DNA from: an uncultured Thiotrichales bacterium
GTDB lineage: Bacteria > Pseudomonadota > Gammaproteobacteria > CAIRSR01
Direction: 5' to 3'
DNA length: 32,737 bases
Assembly (NCBI GenBank): GCA_903824965.1
Contig: CAIJYR010000012.1
Location: 1-32,737 of the forward strand
This document shows positions 24,588 through 32,737 of this stretch, piece by piece (positions within the stretch are counted from its first letter, which is position 1; each line of letters begins with the position of its first letter). The notes beneath the pieces were generated by a model. It had not been told where the DNA came from. It was given only the letters and a program-made list of their open reading frames with translations, and made no database searches. Made by a program: the position numbers and the translations under genes.

Positions 24588-26105
24588 TCACTGCTGCATC
24601 CCGCTTTGAGAAGGGGGTGCATCGGTACTGCTTGTGCCTGTGGTGTGGTTGGGTTTCTCTTTATGCGCTTTATGAGGCTTATCCTTGTGGGCAGGTGCCG
24701 TAGTGGGTGTTCTAGCAGGTACCGGAGTCTGTGGAGGGGCGTGCGCCTCGGTCGGTACAGGAGTCGGTGCCGCAGCGGGTGGAGGTGCGTGTGTCTCGGT
24801 CGGTACAGAAGTCGGTGCCGCAGTCGAAGCAGGGGCATGTGTCTCGGTCGGCGCAGGAGTCGGTACCGTAGTCGGTGCGCTGGGGGGTGTCATGGATGAC
24901 ATAGCACCCATGGATGGCATAGGAGCCGATGCCGCAGTCGAAACAGGGGCATGTGTCTCGGTCGGCGCAGGAGTCGGTACCGTAGTCGGTGCGCTGGGGG
25001 GTGTCATGGATGACATAGCACCCATAGATGGCATCGGGGTCGGCGCCGCAGTCGAAGTAGGCGCATGTGTCTCGGTCGGCGCAGGAGTCGGTACCGTAGT
25101 CGGTGCACTGGGGAGTGGTATGGACGACAGAGTCCCCATAGATGGCATCGGGGTCGGTGCCGCAGTCGATGCAGGGGCATGTGTCTCGGTCGGTGCCGTA
25201 GTCGGTGCGCTGGTGGGTGTCATGGACGACATAGCCCCCATGGATGGCATCGGGGTCGGTGCCGCAGTCGAAGCAGGGGCGTGTGTGGTGTTGGATGCAC
25301 TGCCTGTGGGTGTGGTTGTGAGCGTGATCTTGCTCCAAAAGAGATACGCCAACCCGCACCCTACGAGCAGCACAGCGACCCCAGCGGCCGCAAAAACGGT
25401 GTGAACACGACGCCAGCGTGTCCTTGGAGAAACGTTTATAGCATCGTCTTGCATAGGGCCGCGACGAGGAATGGGTTTTTCCGCTGTGGTGTTTGCGTTT
25501 TCTCGAAAGGGGGATGCGCCCCCCTGGGTACGAATGATTTCTCGTGGTGTGTTGCGGGGTTGTAATGGCTTGGCGACGTCTTGTGGCAACTCAGCAGAAA
25601 GAGTGTTGGTGTGCAACGTGGGTGGCAGCGTGTTGTTCTTGTGTGGCGACATACGCAGGGTGCCGTCTTCTGGTTCTGCAGAAGCCGCATTGTTTTGCGC
25701 AGGGGGAGTCGTGTTGTTCTTGCGCTGCGGCATGCGGATGGTACCGTCTTCTGGTTCTGCAGAAGCCGCACTGTTTTGCGCAGAGGGAGTCGTGTTGTTC
25801 TTGCGCGAGCGCAGAATGGTGCGATCGTCTTCGGAGTCCTGCATCGAAGGGCCAGGGCTGGCCGTACCCTCTTGGGACGAGGGCAAAGCAGCGGCAGCGC
25901 CACCAGACTGTACAGCCCTACGCGATACACCGGGTTGGGTGGCAGCGGGGTTTGTCCAAGAAGACCAGCGAGGCGTATCGTCCGAGGAGGGTGATTCTCT
26001 AGCCAGTGTGTCGAGCACTTCACCACGTATGGCGCGATAACTCACGAAATCCAGTTTGCCTTCAGCATAGTCGCTGGCCAATGTACGTAGCGGTCGCTCA
26101 GCCAT
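24588..26105 (-). CDS. Repeat-rich single-pass membrane protein next to PP2C phosphatase
   Basis: I do not recognise a full-length family for this 505-aa protein. Residues 1-36 (MAERPLRTLASDYAEGKLDFVSYRAIRGEVLDTLA) form a short helical hairpin. A charged linker contains three near-identical 27-aa repeats at 93-119, 120-146 and 147 onward, each starting D-(R/G)-T-(I/L)-x-R and containing KNNT. One membrane helix lies at about 235-258. The outside part (about 260-480) is a Pro/Thr/Ala repeat with a unit of about 44 residues containing PAPTETHAP and PMPSMGAMSSM, in about four copies, then a Lys/His-rich tail. Positive charges before the helix suggest the N-terminus is cytoplasmic. The D-x-T-x-x-R repeats look like phosphothreonine sites recognised by FHA domains, and the next gene upstream is a PP2C phosphatase; this link is inference. 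AAGGA-type RBS is weak (GAGG). Confidence 0.65.
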   Translation of the reverse strand: MAERPLRTLASDYAEGKLDFVSYRAIRGEVLDTLARESPSSDDTPRWSSWTNPAATQPGVSRRAVQSGGAAAALPSSQEGTASPGPSMQDSEDDRTILRSRKNNTTPSAQNSAASAEPEDGTIRMPQRKNNTTPPAQNNAASAEPEDGTLRMSPHKNNTLPPTLHTNTLSAELPQDVAKPLQPRNTPREIIRTQGGASPFRENANTTAEKPIPRRGPMQDDAINVSPRTRWRRVHTVFAAAGVAVLLVGCGLAYLFWSKITLTTTPTGSASNTTHAPASTAAPTPMPSMGAMSSMTPTSAPTTAPTETHAPASTAAPTPMPSMGTLSSIPLPSAPTTVPTPAPTETHAPTSTAAPTPMPSMGAMSSMTPPSAPTTVPTPAPTETHAPVSTAASAPMPSMGAMSSMTPPSAPTTVPTPAPTETHAPASTAAPTSVPTETHAPPPAAAPTPVPTEAHAPPQTPVPARTPTTAPAHKDKPHKAHKEKPNHTTGTSSTDAPPSQSGMQQ

Positions 26106-26133
26106 TCGTCACACCCTCAATGGGTTCAATGGG

Positions 26134-26877
26134 TTAGTTAGTATCGGTGTGCGCTGTCGCCACCACTACGGTAATGTTATCGCGGCCTCTGCGGGACAGG
26201 GCAAGGTCGATGAGGGCATCCACGGCATCAGCGTCCTCGCCGTCCGCAAGCAGTTCAGCGATCTCTCTGTCTTCCAGTTCTTTGTCAAGCCCGTCGCTGC
26301 ACAACAGAAAGCGATCGCCGTCTTGTATGGGTTCTGCATCAATGTCCATGAACAAGGCATCCCTGGCACCCACTGCACGGGTGACAACATTGGCATTTGG
26401 GTGAGTACTGGCGGCTGCCCGTGTCAATAGACCGCAGCTCACCATTTCCTCCACCTGCGTATGGTCTTGGGTGAGCTGCACCAAACGGCCTTGACGGTAA
26501 CGATACAAGCGACAATCTCCCGCCCACAAGTAAACCGCGAGTCCGGCATAGGCGACCAAGACCACCGCAGTAGCACCGACGATGTTATCTCGCCCCCGAG
26601 AGAGGGCAAGCGTACGCAGGTTGGCGTTGCATACGAGGAGCTGACTCTCGATCTCATTGACGAGGCTGTGCAGGTTAGGGGGTCGATGGATGCCTCCCAG
26701 CGTTTCGATGATAGCGTTGCTGGCTACCTCGCCGGAGTCATGACCGCCCATGCCATCGGCCACCGCCCACAAACCGCGATCCGGCAATGCGATGCAAGCA
26801 TCTTCGTTATGGGCACGAACATTTCCCGTATCAGTACGAGAGGCAGAAGACCAGAAAAACGGCTGGTTGCAGATCAC
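26134..26877 (-). CDS. PP2C-family Ser/Thr protein phosphatase
   Basis: This is a compact bacterial PPM phosphatase (247 aa from the GTG at 26877). Metal-binding motifs are all present: TDTGNVRAHNEDA, WAVADGMGGHDSGE, YLWAGDCRLYRYRQG, LTQDHTQVEEM, LLCSDGLDKEL and RGRDNITVVV. It should remove phosphate from Ser/Thr residues in the cytoplasm, antagonising a Hanks-type kinase. No such kinase gene is in the window. The GTG start is preferred because AAGGA lies 7 bases upstream; a TTG at 26904 would add nine residues without an RBS. It is 28 bases upstream of the repeat-rich membrane protein and 54 bases downstream of the CBS gene, so the three are likely co-transcribed. Confidence 0.93.
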   Translation of the reverse strand: MICNQPFFWSSASRTDTGNVRAHNEDACIALPDRGLWAVADGMGGHDSGEVASNAIIETLGGIHRPPNLHSLVNEIESQLLVCNANLRTLALSRGRDNIVGATAVVLVAYAGLAVYLWAGDCRLYRYRQGRLVQLTQDHTQVEEMVSCGLLTRAAASTHPNANVVTRAVGARDALFMDIDAEPIQDGDRFLLCSDGLDKELEDREIAELLADGEDADAVDALIDLALSRRGRDNITVVVATAHTDTN

Positions 26878-26958
26878 GGGCGTGTCCTTAATGGGACGAG
26901 ACAATGGCGTACTATTACCACAGGACTAGCGCGGTCGCAACACCCAAAACCAGCCCCA

Positions 26959-27402
26959 TCACAACGCTTTTCGCAACAGTGCTTTGTGAACATCCCCTAG
27001 GCTGAGCACACCCTTGAGATGACCGTCCTCTGCCACTGGGATGCGACGTAGCTTGTGGTATACCATGACCGAAGTTGCCTTCAGGACTGGCATTTCTGGA
27101 TGGACAATGGAGATATTTCGGTTCATCAGGTCGCCCACTTTGAGCTTGCTGAGGTTCTGATAGTCATCTTCCATCCCTTCAAAGTCTGTTTTTCCGAGCC
27201 CCTGGCTGATCACGATGTCCAGGGTTGGGAAGAGATATCGCAGGATATCACTCTCCGAGATAATGCCCAGCAGACGATCGGTGTTCTCGACCACGGGCAG
27301 GCTTGGAATGCGATGCAGACACATACTTGCTGCCACCTCGTTGAGGCGATCGTCAGGCGATACGGTCTTCACCCATCGGGTCATTACTTCTTCGACTTTC
27401 AT
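26959..27402 (-). CDS. CBS-domain pair protein
   Basis: This 147-aa protein consists of two CBS motifs. The first is VEEVMTRWVKTVSPDDRLNEVAASM to LLGIISESDIL; the second is VGDLMNRNISIVHPEMPVLKATSVM to LKGVLSLGDVH. Between them lies an acidic insert (about residues 62-85, GLGKTDFEGMEDDYQN), longer than in minimal CBS proteins. Such pairs bind adenosyl nucleotides such as AMP, ATP or SAM and act as energy sensors. GGAGG 6 bases before the ATG is an excellent RBS and lies just after a strong hairpin (CCGCCCTGAAGGGCGG on this strand). The leader may therefore control translation. It probably heads the operon running to the PP2C and membrane protein genes. Confidence 0.88.
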   Translation of the reverse strand: MKVEEVMTRWVKTVSPDDRLNEVAASMCLHRIPSLPVVENTDRLLGIISESDILRYLFPTLDIVISQGLGKTDFEGMEDDYQNLSKLKVGDLMNRNISIVHPEMPVLKATSVMVYHKLRRIPVAEDGHLKGVLSLGDVHKALLRKAL

Positions 27403-27562
27403 CAGTGCCTCCGTGAAACCCCGCCCTTCAGGGCGGTGAGCAAGGGATAGAGCCTTCCGTTCGGGCTTTGGCTGTTCAACCCAGACCTTCTTTCATTCTA
27501 ATCTAGTGCGATGGCCGTTTTGGTGCTAAGCCCTGAACGGCGACTACTGTACCAGGGTTTCA
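27403..27562 (-). ncRNA. Structured spacer resembling an IS200/IS605 right end / omega-RNA, no TnpB
   Basis: Read on the minus strand, the 160-base spacer between rluC and the CBS gene contains three features. GCCGTT and AACGGC pair around a 16-base loop. AGCC and GGCT pair around AAAGCCCGAACGGAA. It ends in the hairpin CCGCCCTGAAGGGCGG followed by GGTTTCAC. Endings of the type GCCCTGAAGGGCGGGGTTTC are typical of IS200/IS605 (TnpB) right ends, where they form the 3' part of omega-RNA. No tnpA or tnpB is present, so this would be a remnant or non-autonomous element. It could instead be simply the structured leader of the CBS gene. Confidence 0.35.
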
Positions 27563-28573
27563 CTATGGGTTCACCCCCCTCTCGCCGATGCCGCCACTGG
27601 GATGCAGGGCTGTGAGCACGCGCTGGAGGTCTTTGTCCAACGGGGCTTCTAGCGACAATACCTGGCCATCCTCTTCAAACTGCAGTCTGTGTGCGTGGAG
27701 GAACAGTCGATGGAGACCCCAACCCCGCGCCAAACGGTTGAAAACAGGATCCCCATATTTTTCGTCTCCTGCGACCGGATGGCCGGTATGGGCCGCATGG
27801 ACACGGATCTGATGAGTGCGACCTGTCAGGGGTTTGGCTTCTACTAGACTGGCGGCGGGAGGGGTAGCCACCGTCTGTATAGGCGTTTGTTTAGACAGGC
27901 TAGTAAAACGTGTGACGGAGGCTTTGCCGGTTGCGTCCACGCATACCATGCGTTCCCCCGATTGGAGGTGATTGGTCAACAGGGGTGCATCCACTTGGTG
28001 TGTGCCGGATCGCCAGGTGCCGCGTACCAGAGCCAGGTAGCGTTTATCAACCCCACCATCTCGCAGGAGCGCGTGGAGGTGGCGCAAGACGCTTCGGCGT
28101 TTTGCGACCATCAGCAGACCTGAGGTATCGCGATCCAAGCGATGTACCAGTTCCATGCAGGGTGCATTGGGACGTAGGACACGCAAGACCTCGATGGCCC
28201 CAAACCGAAGTCCACTGCCACCGTGCACAGCCAAACCAGAGGGTTTGTTCAGCACAAGCAGGTGATTGTCTTCGTGGAGAATACAACCTTGCATGATGTC
28301 AAGAAGATGGGTGCTTGGGCGGGTGGGTGCGCTGGGTACGCTTTGGCGTACTGGGGGGAGTCGTACCCGATCACCTGCACAGATGCGATACTCTGGCCCT
28401 ACGCGACCCTGGTTGACGCGCACTTCGCCGCGACGCAGCAAACGATACACATGACTGCGTGGTACACCCTTCAAGTGTGCGACGAGGAAGTTATCTATGC
28501 GCTGTCCTGCTTGGTCGGGGGTAACCTCCAAGTGGCGTACAGGTAAGCGTGTCGATCCATTGGTTTCGTTCAT
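27563..28573 (-). CDS. rluC: 23S rRNA pseudouridine synthase, RluC type
   Basis: Counted from MNETNG at 28573 the protein has 336 aa. An N-terminal S4 RNA-binding domain (about 20-75, GQRIDNFLVAHLKGVPRSHVYRLLRRGEVRVN) is followed by the RluA-family catalytic domain. This includes LLVLNKPSGLAVHGG, the catalytic aspartate in HRLDRDTSGLL (D147) and KPLTGRTHQIRVHAAHTGHPVAGDEKYG. RluC converts three uridines of 23S rRNA to pseudouridine; RluD is the alternative, but divergence from rne, as in E. coli, favours RluC. The frame is open to 28633, but the extra residues (CFGTVGCFLGC) are not family-like. The chosen start has a weak RBS. Confidence 0.92.
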   Translation of the reverse strand: MNETNGSTRLPVRHLEVTPDQAGQRIDNFLVAHLKGVPRSHVYRLLRRGEVRVNQGRVGPEYRICAGDRVRLPPVRQSVPSAPTRPSTHLLDIMQGCILHEDNHLLVLNKPSGLAVHGGSGLRFGAIEVLRVLRPNAPCMELVHRLDRDTSGLLMVAKRRSVLRHLHALLRDGGVDKRYLALVRGTWRSGTHQVDAPLLTNHLQSGERMVCVDATGKASVTRFTSLSKQTPIQTVATPPAASLVEAKPLTGRTHQIRVHAAHTGHPVAGDEKYGDPVFNRLARGWGLHRLFLHAHRLQFEEDGQVLSLEAPLDKDLQRVLTALHPSGGIGERGVNP

Positions 28574-29029
28574 GGCTGCATGGTACAGGCAGACACACCC
28601 CAAAAAACAGCCCACAGTACCAAAACATACCAAGCGTTTGTGATCTGTCTCCGAAGTAGAATGGCAAAAATCCTTATCGTCTGCGTACTATTGGCCACGG
28701 ATGCTCTAGATTGTTATAGTTCAGTATCCGTTGGGCCTCGTCGCCGAGGCTGCGGATCCCCTAGATGACAGGGTCAAGAAAAGGTAAAGCGTTTTTCTTT
28801 TGTATTTTAACATAGAAAGTGCGGTTAATGGGTTGTTGTCAACACGATGGACACCTCCCGACCCCACCGTTCGCCCGACTCGATCTGCGCTTCTCGCGGG
28901 CTGCAAGTGGGAAACAAACGCTGGCCAGCCCCCCGTTCGGTGCGCCGCGTCCTACTCTTCCCCTGCCTGCCAATAGGGCCAGGCTCTTGAAGTGCTGTAG
29001 TAGGTTGGCTTCCATGAGAAACAGAGACA
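28574..29029 (+). promoter_or_regulatory. Long rne leader region with candidate promoter
   Basis: This 456-base spacer separates divergent rluC and rne. A sigma-70-like candidate for rne is TTGGCC (28691) and TATAGT (28715) with an 18-base spacing. That would give a leader of about 300 bases, comparable to the long rne 5' UTR of E. coli that mediates RNase E autoregulation. Inside it are a GCCTCG/CGAGGC hairpin (28734-28749), a U-rich stretch (28790-28810) and GC-rich self-complementary DNA up to 28980. No coding frame here looks real. Autoregulation is inferred from family knowledge. Confidence 0.4.
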
Positions 29030-31732
29030 ATGAAAAGAATGCTCTTCAACGCAACCCAGCCGGAAGAATTACGGGTTGCCCTGGTAGATGGCCACCGCCT
29101 CTACGATCTTGATATTGAGACCTCCTTACGCGAGACCAAGAAGTCCAACATCTACAAAGGACGCATCACCCGCATTGAACCGAGCTTAGAAGCGGCTTTT
29201 GTGGATTATGGCACTGATCGCCATGGTTTCTTACCCCTCAAGGAAATTGCGCGTGCCTATTTTAAGTCCGACGCATCCAGCCGTGGTATCAGGGATCTGT
29301 TAGACGAGGGTCAGTCTGTACTGGTTCAGGTAGACAAAGAAGAACGAGGCACCAAAGGGGCTGCCCTGACGACGTTTATCAGCCTGGCTGGACGGTATCT
29401 TGTGTTGATGCCGAACAATCCGAGGGCGGGTGGGGTTTCGCGTCGCATCGAAGGTGTGGAGCGCAGTGAACTGCGTGATGCCATGAGCGAATTGGACATC
29501 CCTCCTGGGATGGGGCTCATCATCCGCACGGCTGGGGTTGGGAAGAACGTAGACGAATTGCAATGGGATTTGGACTATTTGTTGCAGTTATGGCGTTCGG
29601 TGGAGGAAGCAGGCAAGCTGCGTCAAGCGCCCTTCCTGGTTTACCAGGAGAGCAACATCGTTGTGCGTGCGATCCGCGACTACCTGCGCAACGACATCGG
29701 CGAGATTTTGATCGACAGCCAAGAGGTGTATCAACAAGCCTGTGAGTTCATGCAGCAGGTGATGCCAGCGAGCCTGAATAAGGTCAAGTTTTACCAGGAT
29801 ACGGTTCCGCTTTTTTCGCGCTTTCAGATCGAGAGCCAGATTGCAACGGCCTTCCAGCGCGAGGTACGCCTACCTTCGGGGGGTGCCATTGTGATTGATC
29901 ACACGGAGGCATTGGTTTCCGTCGATATCAACTCGGGACGCGCCACCAAGGGCGGCGACATTGAGGAAACCGCTCTCAATACCAACATGGAAGCCGCCGA
30001 TGAAATTGCGCGTCAACTGCGTCTTCGGGACATTGGTGGTTTGATCGTCATTGATTTTATTGACATGACCCCGGCACGCAACCAACGAGAAGTCGAAAAC
30101 CGCCTCAAGGAATCCCTCAAGCTGGATCGTGCGCGGGTGCAGGTGGGGCGTATTTCTCGGTTTGGCTTGTTGGAAATGTCACGCCAGCGTTTGCGCCCTT
30201 CTTTGGGGGAATCGAACCAGGTGGTTTGTCCGCGTTGCAATGGCCAGGGCACCGTCCGTGGCATCGAGTCGCTGTCTCTCTCGATTCTGCGCCTGATCGA
30301 GGAAGAGGCCATCAAGGACAAAACCGGCAGTGTGATCGTTCAGGTGCCCGTCAGCGTCGGGACTTTCTTGCTGAACGAGAAACGCAATTCCATTGCTGCG
30401 ATTGAGGTTCGCCACCGGATCCAGGTGTTTGTGGTGCCGAACACGGCGCTAGATACCCCTGCCTACCTTTTGGAGCGCGTGCGGTGTGACGATCTGCCGG
30501 AAGAGGCGCGTCCGAGTTACCAGATGATCACAGAGCAGGAAGCACCGACCGAAATGCCTAGCCTCACGGTTTCGCGGCCAAGTGCGGATGAACCTGCGGT
30601 ACGGGCTGCCCCGCAAAGCACGCCCCCTGAACCCCGCGTGCTATCGAGTGTGTCGGAAGAAAGGGCGCTGGTTGTGGTGCCTAATACGGTACCTGCGGCC
30701 TCTGCGCCTACGGCACCGATGCGTCCGGGTTTTCTGCGTCGCTTGTGGTCGGTTTTGCGAACGGAGTCGACGCAGGAATCTGCTCCAGAACGATCTGTCA
30801 CAGAAACCTCGTTTGTGCCTACCAGGGAGGTACCCGAGAAAAAGCCTGTATTGATAGAGTCGATTGCCGTGCAGGAGACACGCGAGGGTACGTTTGTGCC
30901 CCGTGATTCGCGTCCTTCGCCTACGTCGGTGCCCCGTCCTGAGCGTGTCGATCGCTCTGAGGGTCGTTCAGAAGGGCGGCCTGATCGATCCGTGCGGCCT
31001 GAACGCACCGAGCGGCCTGAACGCACCGAGCGTCTGGATACTCGTCCGGAGGTGCGACGTGAACCACGCCCCCCGCGGGAACCGCGTGCGGAGGTTCGTG
31101 CGGGGGATCGTCCCCCTCGACCGCGTCCTGAGCGCATTTCTCAGTTTCGATCGGAGCGAAAAGAACCGCGTGGAGATCGATGGGAACGCGATCTTCTCCC
31201 TGAGCCTGAGGAGGATCGGCTTCTCCCGACGCTGCCCCTGTCGGTACCGACCAGCTCTCCGGTGGTTGAACCAGTACGCATGAGGGAGGCTGCCATCGAG
31301 GTGGGATCCGTACCGATGGGTGAACCTGTTGCCCCCCCCGTAGCAACTACGGCCGTCACCGCAGTGACGGTGCCCTCCTCCCCCGTGGTCGTGGTGTCGC
31401 CAGAAGAAGCAGCGGTTGCCACGGAAGAAAACGGCTCAGTGCTCGATGCAGACATGACACAGGAGGAATCAACGACCCTGGTGGCCAGCGAGCGTCGTGT
31501 ACGACGTGGACGACGGGGTGGACGCCGCCGTCGGCGTCTCGGTGGCCTCTCCCAGGGTGGGGAGAAGGGTGAGTTTTCTGCTGAGGAAGGCAATGGCTAC
31601 GGGGAGGGCGAAGAGGACAACGGCGTGGAAGAATCGCACGAGCCTCCGGTCACTGCGGTGTGTGCTCATGAACCGCCCCCCCCTGTGCGCGTTCCCGTAC
31701 CCGTAGAGGCGCATGAACCCCCTAGTCCGTAA
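29030..31732 (+). CDS. rne: Ribonuclease E
   Basis: This 900-aa endoribonuclease initiates mRNA decay and processes rRNA and tRNA. It starts [18 protein letters not shown] as in other RNase E proteins. The S1 domain (about 35-120), 5' sensor and RNase H-like core follow, with magnesium ligands D299 (VSVDINSG) and D345 (IDFIDM) and the zinc-link CPRCNGQG (C400, C403). The region after about 520 is the low-complexity scaffold expected of full RNase E rather than RNase G. It has a long Arg/Pro/Glu-rich RNA-binding stretch (about 640-725), a second Arg cluster ([15 protein letters not shown], near 822-836) and a Pro-rich end. An 18-bp in-frame tandem duplication (30995-31030) lies in the Arg-rich part. 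Divergence from rluC matches E. coli. Confidence 0.96.
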   Translation: MKRMLFNATQPEELRVALVDGHRLYDLDIETSLRETKKSNIYKGRITRIEPSLEAAFVDYGTDRHGFLPLKEIARAYFKSDASSRGIRDLLDEGQSVLVQVDKEERGTKGAALTTFISLAGRYLVLMPNNPRAGGVSRRIEGVERSELRDAMSELDIPPGMGLIIRTAGVGKNVDELQWDLDYLLQLWRSVEEAGKLRQAPFLVYQESNIVVRAIRDYLRNDIGEILIDSQEVYQQACEFMQQVMPASLNKVKFYQDTVPLFSRFQIESQIATAFQREVRLPSGGAIVIDHTEALVSVDINSGRATKGGDIEETALNTNMEAADEIARQLRLRDIGGLIVIDFIDMTPARNQREVENRLKESLKLDRARVQVGRISRFGLLEMSRQRLRPSLGESNQVVCPRCNGQGTVRGIESLSLSILRLIEEEAIKDKTGSVIVQVPVSVGTFLLNEKRNSIAAIEVRHRIQVFVVPNTALDTPAYLLERVRCDDLPEEARPSYQMITEQEAPTEMPSLTVSRPSADEPAVRAAPQSTPPEPRVLSSVSEERALVVVPNTVPAASAPTAPMRPGFLRRLWSVLRTESTQESAPERSVTETSFVPTREVPEKKPVLIESIAVQETREGTFVPRDSRPSPTSVPRPERVDRSEGRSEGRPDRSVRPERTERPERTERLDTRPEVRREPRPPREPRAEVRAGDRPPRPRPERISQFRSERKEPRGDRWERDLLPEPEEDRLLPTLPLSVPTSSPVVEPVRMREAAIEVGSVPMGEPVAPPVATTAVTAVTVPSSPVVVVSPEEAAVATEENGSVLDADMTQEESTTLVASERRVRRGRRGGRRRRRLGGLSQGGEKGEFSAEEGNGYGEGEEDNGVEESHEPPVTAVCAHEPPPPVRVPVPVEAHEPPSP

Positions 31733-31749
31733 TGGTTTCTCTGCGTACA

Positions 31750-31781
31750 CCCCTCTCTGAAAATTCGGAGGGGGGCTGGGC
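31750..31781 (+). repeat. REP-like hairpin after rne, probable terminator
   Basis: CCCCTCTCTGAA pairs imperfectly with TTCGGAGGGGGG and is followed by CTGGG, the same plan as the hairpin at 15523. It lies 17 bases after the rne stop codon and 33 bases before hsdM, where a terminator would separate core from accessory genes. There is no U-tract, so termination is inferred. Confidence 0.55.
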
Positions 31782-31814
31782 TGACGAGACTTGCAATTCC
31801 TAACTGGTGGCACA

Positions 31815-32737
31815 ATGGCTCGCGGCAGACAGAAGAAAATCAATTCCGATGACAGTACGAATGGACAAGCCGATCGGAAAGGCAAAAATGGGAATGGAGC
31901 AAATCTCGGCTTTGAAGCGGAGATGTTTCTCGCTGCCGATAAGCTACGCGGGAACCTGGAACCATCGGAATACAAGCATGTCGTTCTTGGGTTGATATTC
32001 CTCAAGTATATTTCCGATGCCTTCGAGACGAAACATTCGGCACTCCTCGCAGAAGATCCAATTTCCGCAGAGGATGCGGACGAGTATCTCGCAGAAAATG
32101 TGTTCTGGGTACCGAAAGAAGCTCGATGGTCACATCTTCAGGCCAATGCAAAGCAACCAACCATCGGGAAGATGATCGATGATGCCATGCTCCTCATCGA
32201 AGGAAAGAATCCGCCTCTGAAAGGCGTATTGCCAAAGGACTACAACCGTCCAGCACTCAATAAGATCATGATCGGGGAACTCATCGACCTTCTGAGTCGG
32301 ATCGCGATGCACGACGAACAGGCACAAGCGAAGGATATCCTTGGGCGAGTCTATGAGTATTTCCTTGGCGGGTTCGCAGGATCGGAAGGAAAACGAGGCG
32401 GTGAGTTCTACACGCCACAATCGGTGGTGCGTACCTTGGTCGAGATGATTGAACCGTACAAAGGACGAATCTACGACCCGTGCTGTGGTTCTGGCGGAAT
32501 GTTCGTACAATCCGAGAAGTTCGTCCAAGAGCATGGCGGACGAATTGGCGACATTGCGATCTACGGTCAGGAATCGAACTACACCACCTGGCGACTCGCG
32601 AAGATGAATCTCGCGGTTCGTGGTATCGATGCCGATATTCGCTGGAATAACGAGGGGAGCTTTCACAAGGACGAACTCAAAGACCTGAAATTCGACTATA
32701 TCCTCGCGAATCCTCCCTTCAATGTATCCGACTGGGG
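31815..32737 (+). CDS. hsdM: Type I restriction-modification DNA methyltransferase subunit HsdM (5' part)
   Basis: The gene starts at the ATG at 31815 and runs off the window after 308 codons. An Asn/Gly/Lys-rich leader of about 30 residues precedes the HsdM N-terminal helical domain ([37 protein letters not shown]). The methyltransferase domain follows, with [28 protein letters not shown]-binding DPCCGSGGM (221-229) and catalytic NPPF (299-302, N6-adenine type). HsdM methylates adenine in a bipartite recognition site, together with HsdS, and forms the restriction complex with HsdR; those genes should lie beyond the window. The upstream RBS is weak. Its position after the rne terminator-like repeat suggests an inserted defence module. 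Confidence 0.93.
   Translation, partial: MARGRQKKINSDDSTNGQADRKGKNGNGANLGFEAEMFLAADKLRGNLEPSEYKHVVLGLIFLKYISDAFETKHSALLAEDPISAEDADEYLAENVFWVPKEARWSHLQANAKQPTIGKMIDDAMLLIEGKNPPLKGVLPKDYNRPALNKIMIGELIDLLSRIAMHDEQAQAKDILGRVYEYFLGGFAGSEGKRGGEFYTPQSVVRTLVEMIEPYKGRIYDPCCGSGGMFVQSEKFVQEHGGRIGDIAIYGQESNYTTWRLAKMNLAVRGIDADIRWNNEGSFHKDELKDLKFDYILANPPFNVSDW

Noticed and set aside
24880-25290. Regular repeats considered as a CRISPR array
   Set aside because: Units of about 130 bp are in frame, coding and lack short unique spacers.
24685-25404. 239-aa plus-strand frame rich in Gly/Val/Ala
   Set aside because: It is the antisense shadow of the Pro/Thr repeat; periodic GC-rich repeats keep several frames open. 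It has no RBS or homology-like motif.
30517-31137. 206-aa minus-strand Ser/Arg-rich frame inside rne
   Set aside because: It is the complement of the low-complexity RNase E scaffold, without RBS or known motif.
31469-32005. 178-aa minus-strand frame across rne and hsdM
   Set aside because: It crosses a terminator-like repeat and two convincing plus-strand genes.
1-32737. tRNA or rRNA genes
   Set aside because: No cloverleaf with a convincing T-loop (GGTTCRA) or rRNA segment was seen by eye on either strand.

Overview
The window looks like chromosomal DNA of a gammaproteobacterium. The evidence is the block pgl-miaB-ybeY-corC-lnt, rluC divergent from a full-length RNase E gene, greA, an AcrB-type RND pump, c-di-GMP and chemotaxis-type signalling, and a flavoprotein that most resembles DsrL of the reverse Dsr sulfur-oxidation pathway. 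A sulfur-oxidising relative of Chromatiales or Thiotrichales is plausible, but this is inference from one gene and from the general gene content. Spacers carry GC-rich REP/BIME-like hairpins and AT-rich palindromic elements. Several genes contain short in-frame tandem duplications.

Layout. (1) 1-4.5 kb, minus strand: a signalling operon with a CheB-CheR fusion, a response regulator with PAS-PAS-GGDEF-EAL, and a 39-aa membrane stub with a strong ribosome binding site that resembles the start of a lost sensor. (2) 4.6-9.4 kb, plus strand: an HDOD protein, a stand-alone DsrL-like oxidoreductase, a BIME-like repeat, a UPF0200-like P-loop kinase, then a more AT-rich patch with a decapitated BrnT-type toxin, its presumed antitoxin and an unknown Cys/His protein. 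(3) 9.5-15.5 kb: an exported SHOCT/DUF2061 protein (minus), then greA, an RND pump and an SPFH/prohibitin-like protein (plus). (4) 15.5-18.1 kb: an orphan HicB-type antitoxin, a palindromic MITE-like element with four 11-bp iterations, and a fused nonulosonate synthase / SpsF-type cytidylyltransferase. (5) 18.0-27.4 kb, minus strand: CBS protein, PP2C phosphatase, a repeat-rich membrane protein, pgl, miaB, ybeY, corC, lnt, an LpxH-like phosphoesterase and a DUF423 protein. Several junctions are ATGA overlaps. The ybeZ/phoH gene that usually sits between miaB and ybeY is absent. (6) 27.4-31.7 kb: a structured spacer resembling the omega-RNA/right end of IS200/IS605 elements, rluC (minus), a long leader, and rne (plus). 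(7) 31.8 kb to the end: the first 308 codons of a type I restriction HsdM, probably the edge of a defence or accessory region.

The main leads, none proven, are: a PP2C phosphatase beside a membrane protein whose cytoplasmic part has three D-x-T-(I/L) repeats that look like FHA-type phosphothreonine sites; the TnpB-less omega-RNA-like spacer; the orphan DsrL; the one-polypeptide nonulosonic acid synthase/activator; and the repeat families in the spacers. Functional names rest on family motifs read by eye. No database search was run.
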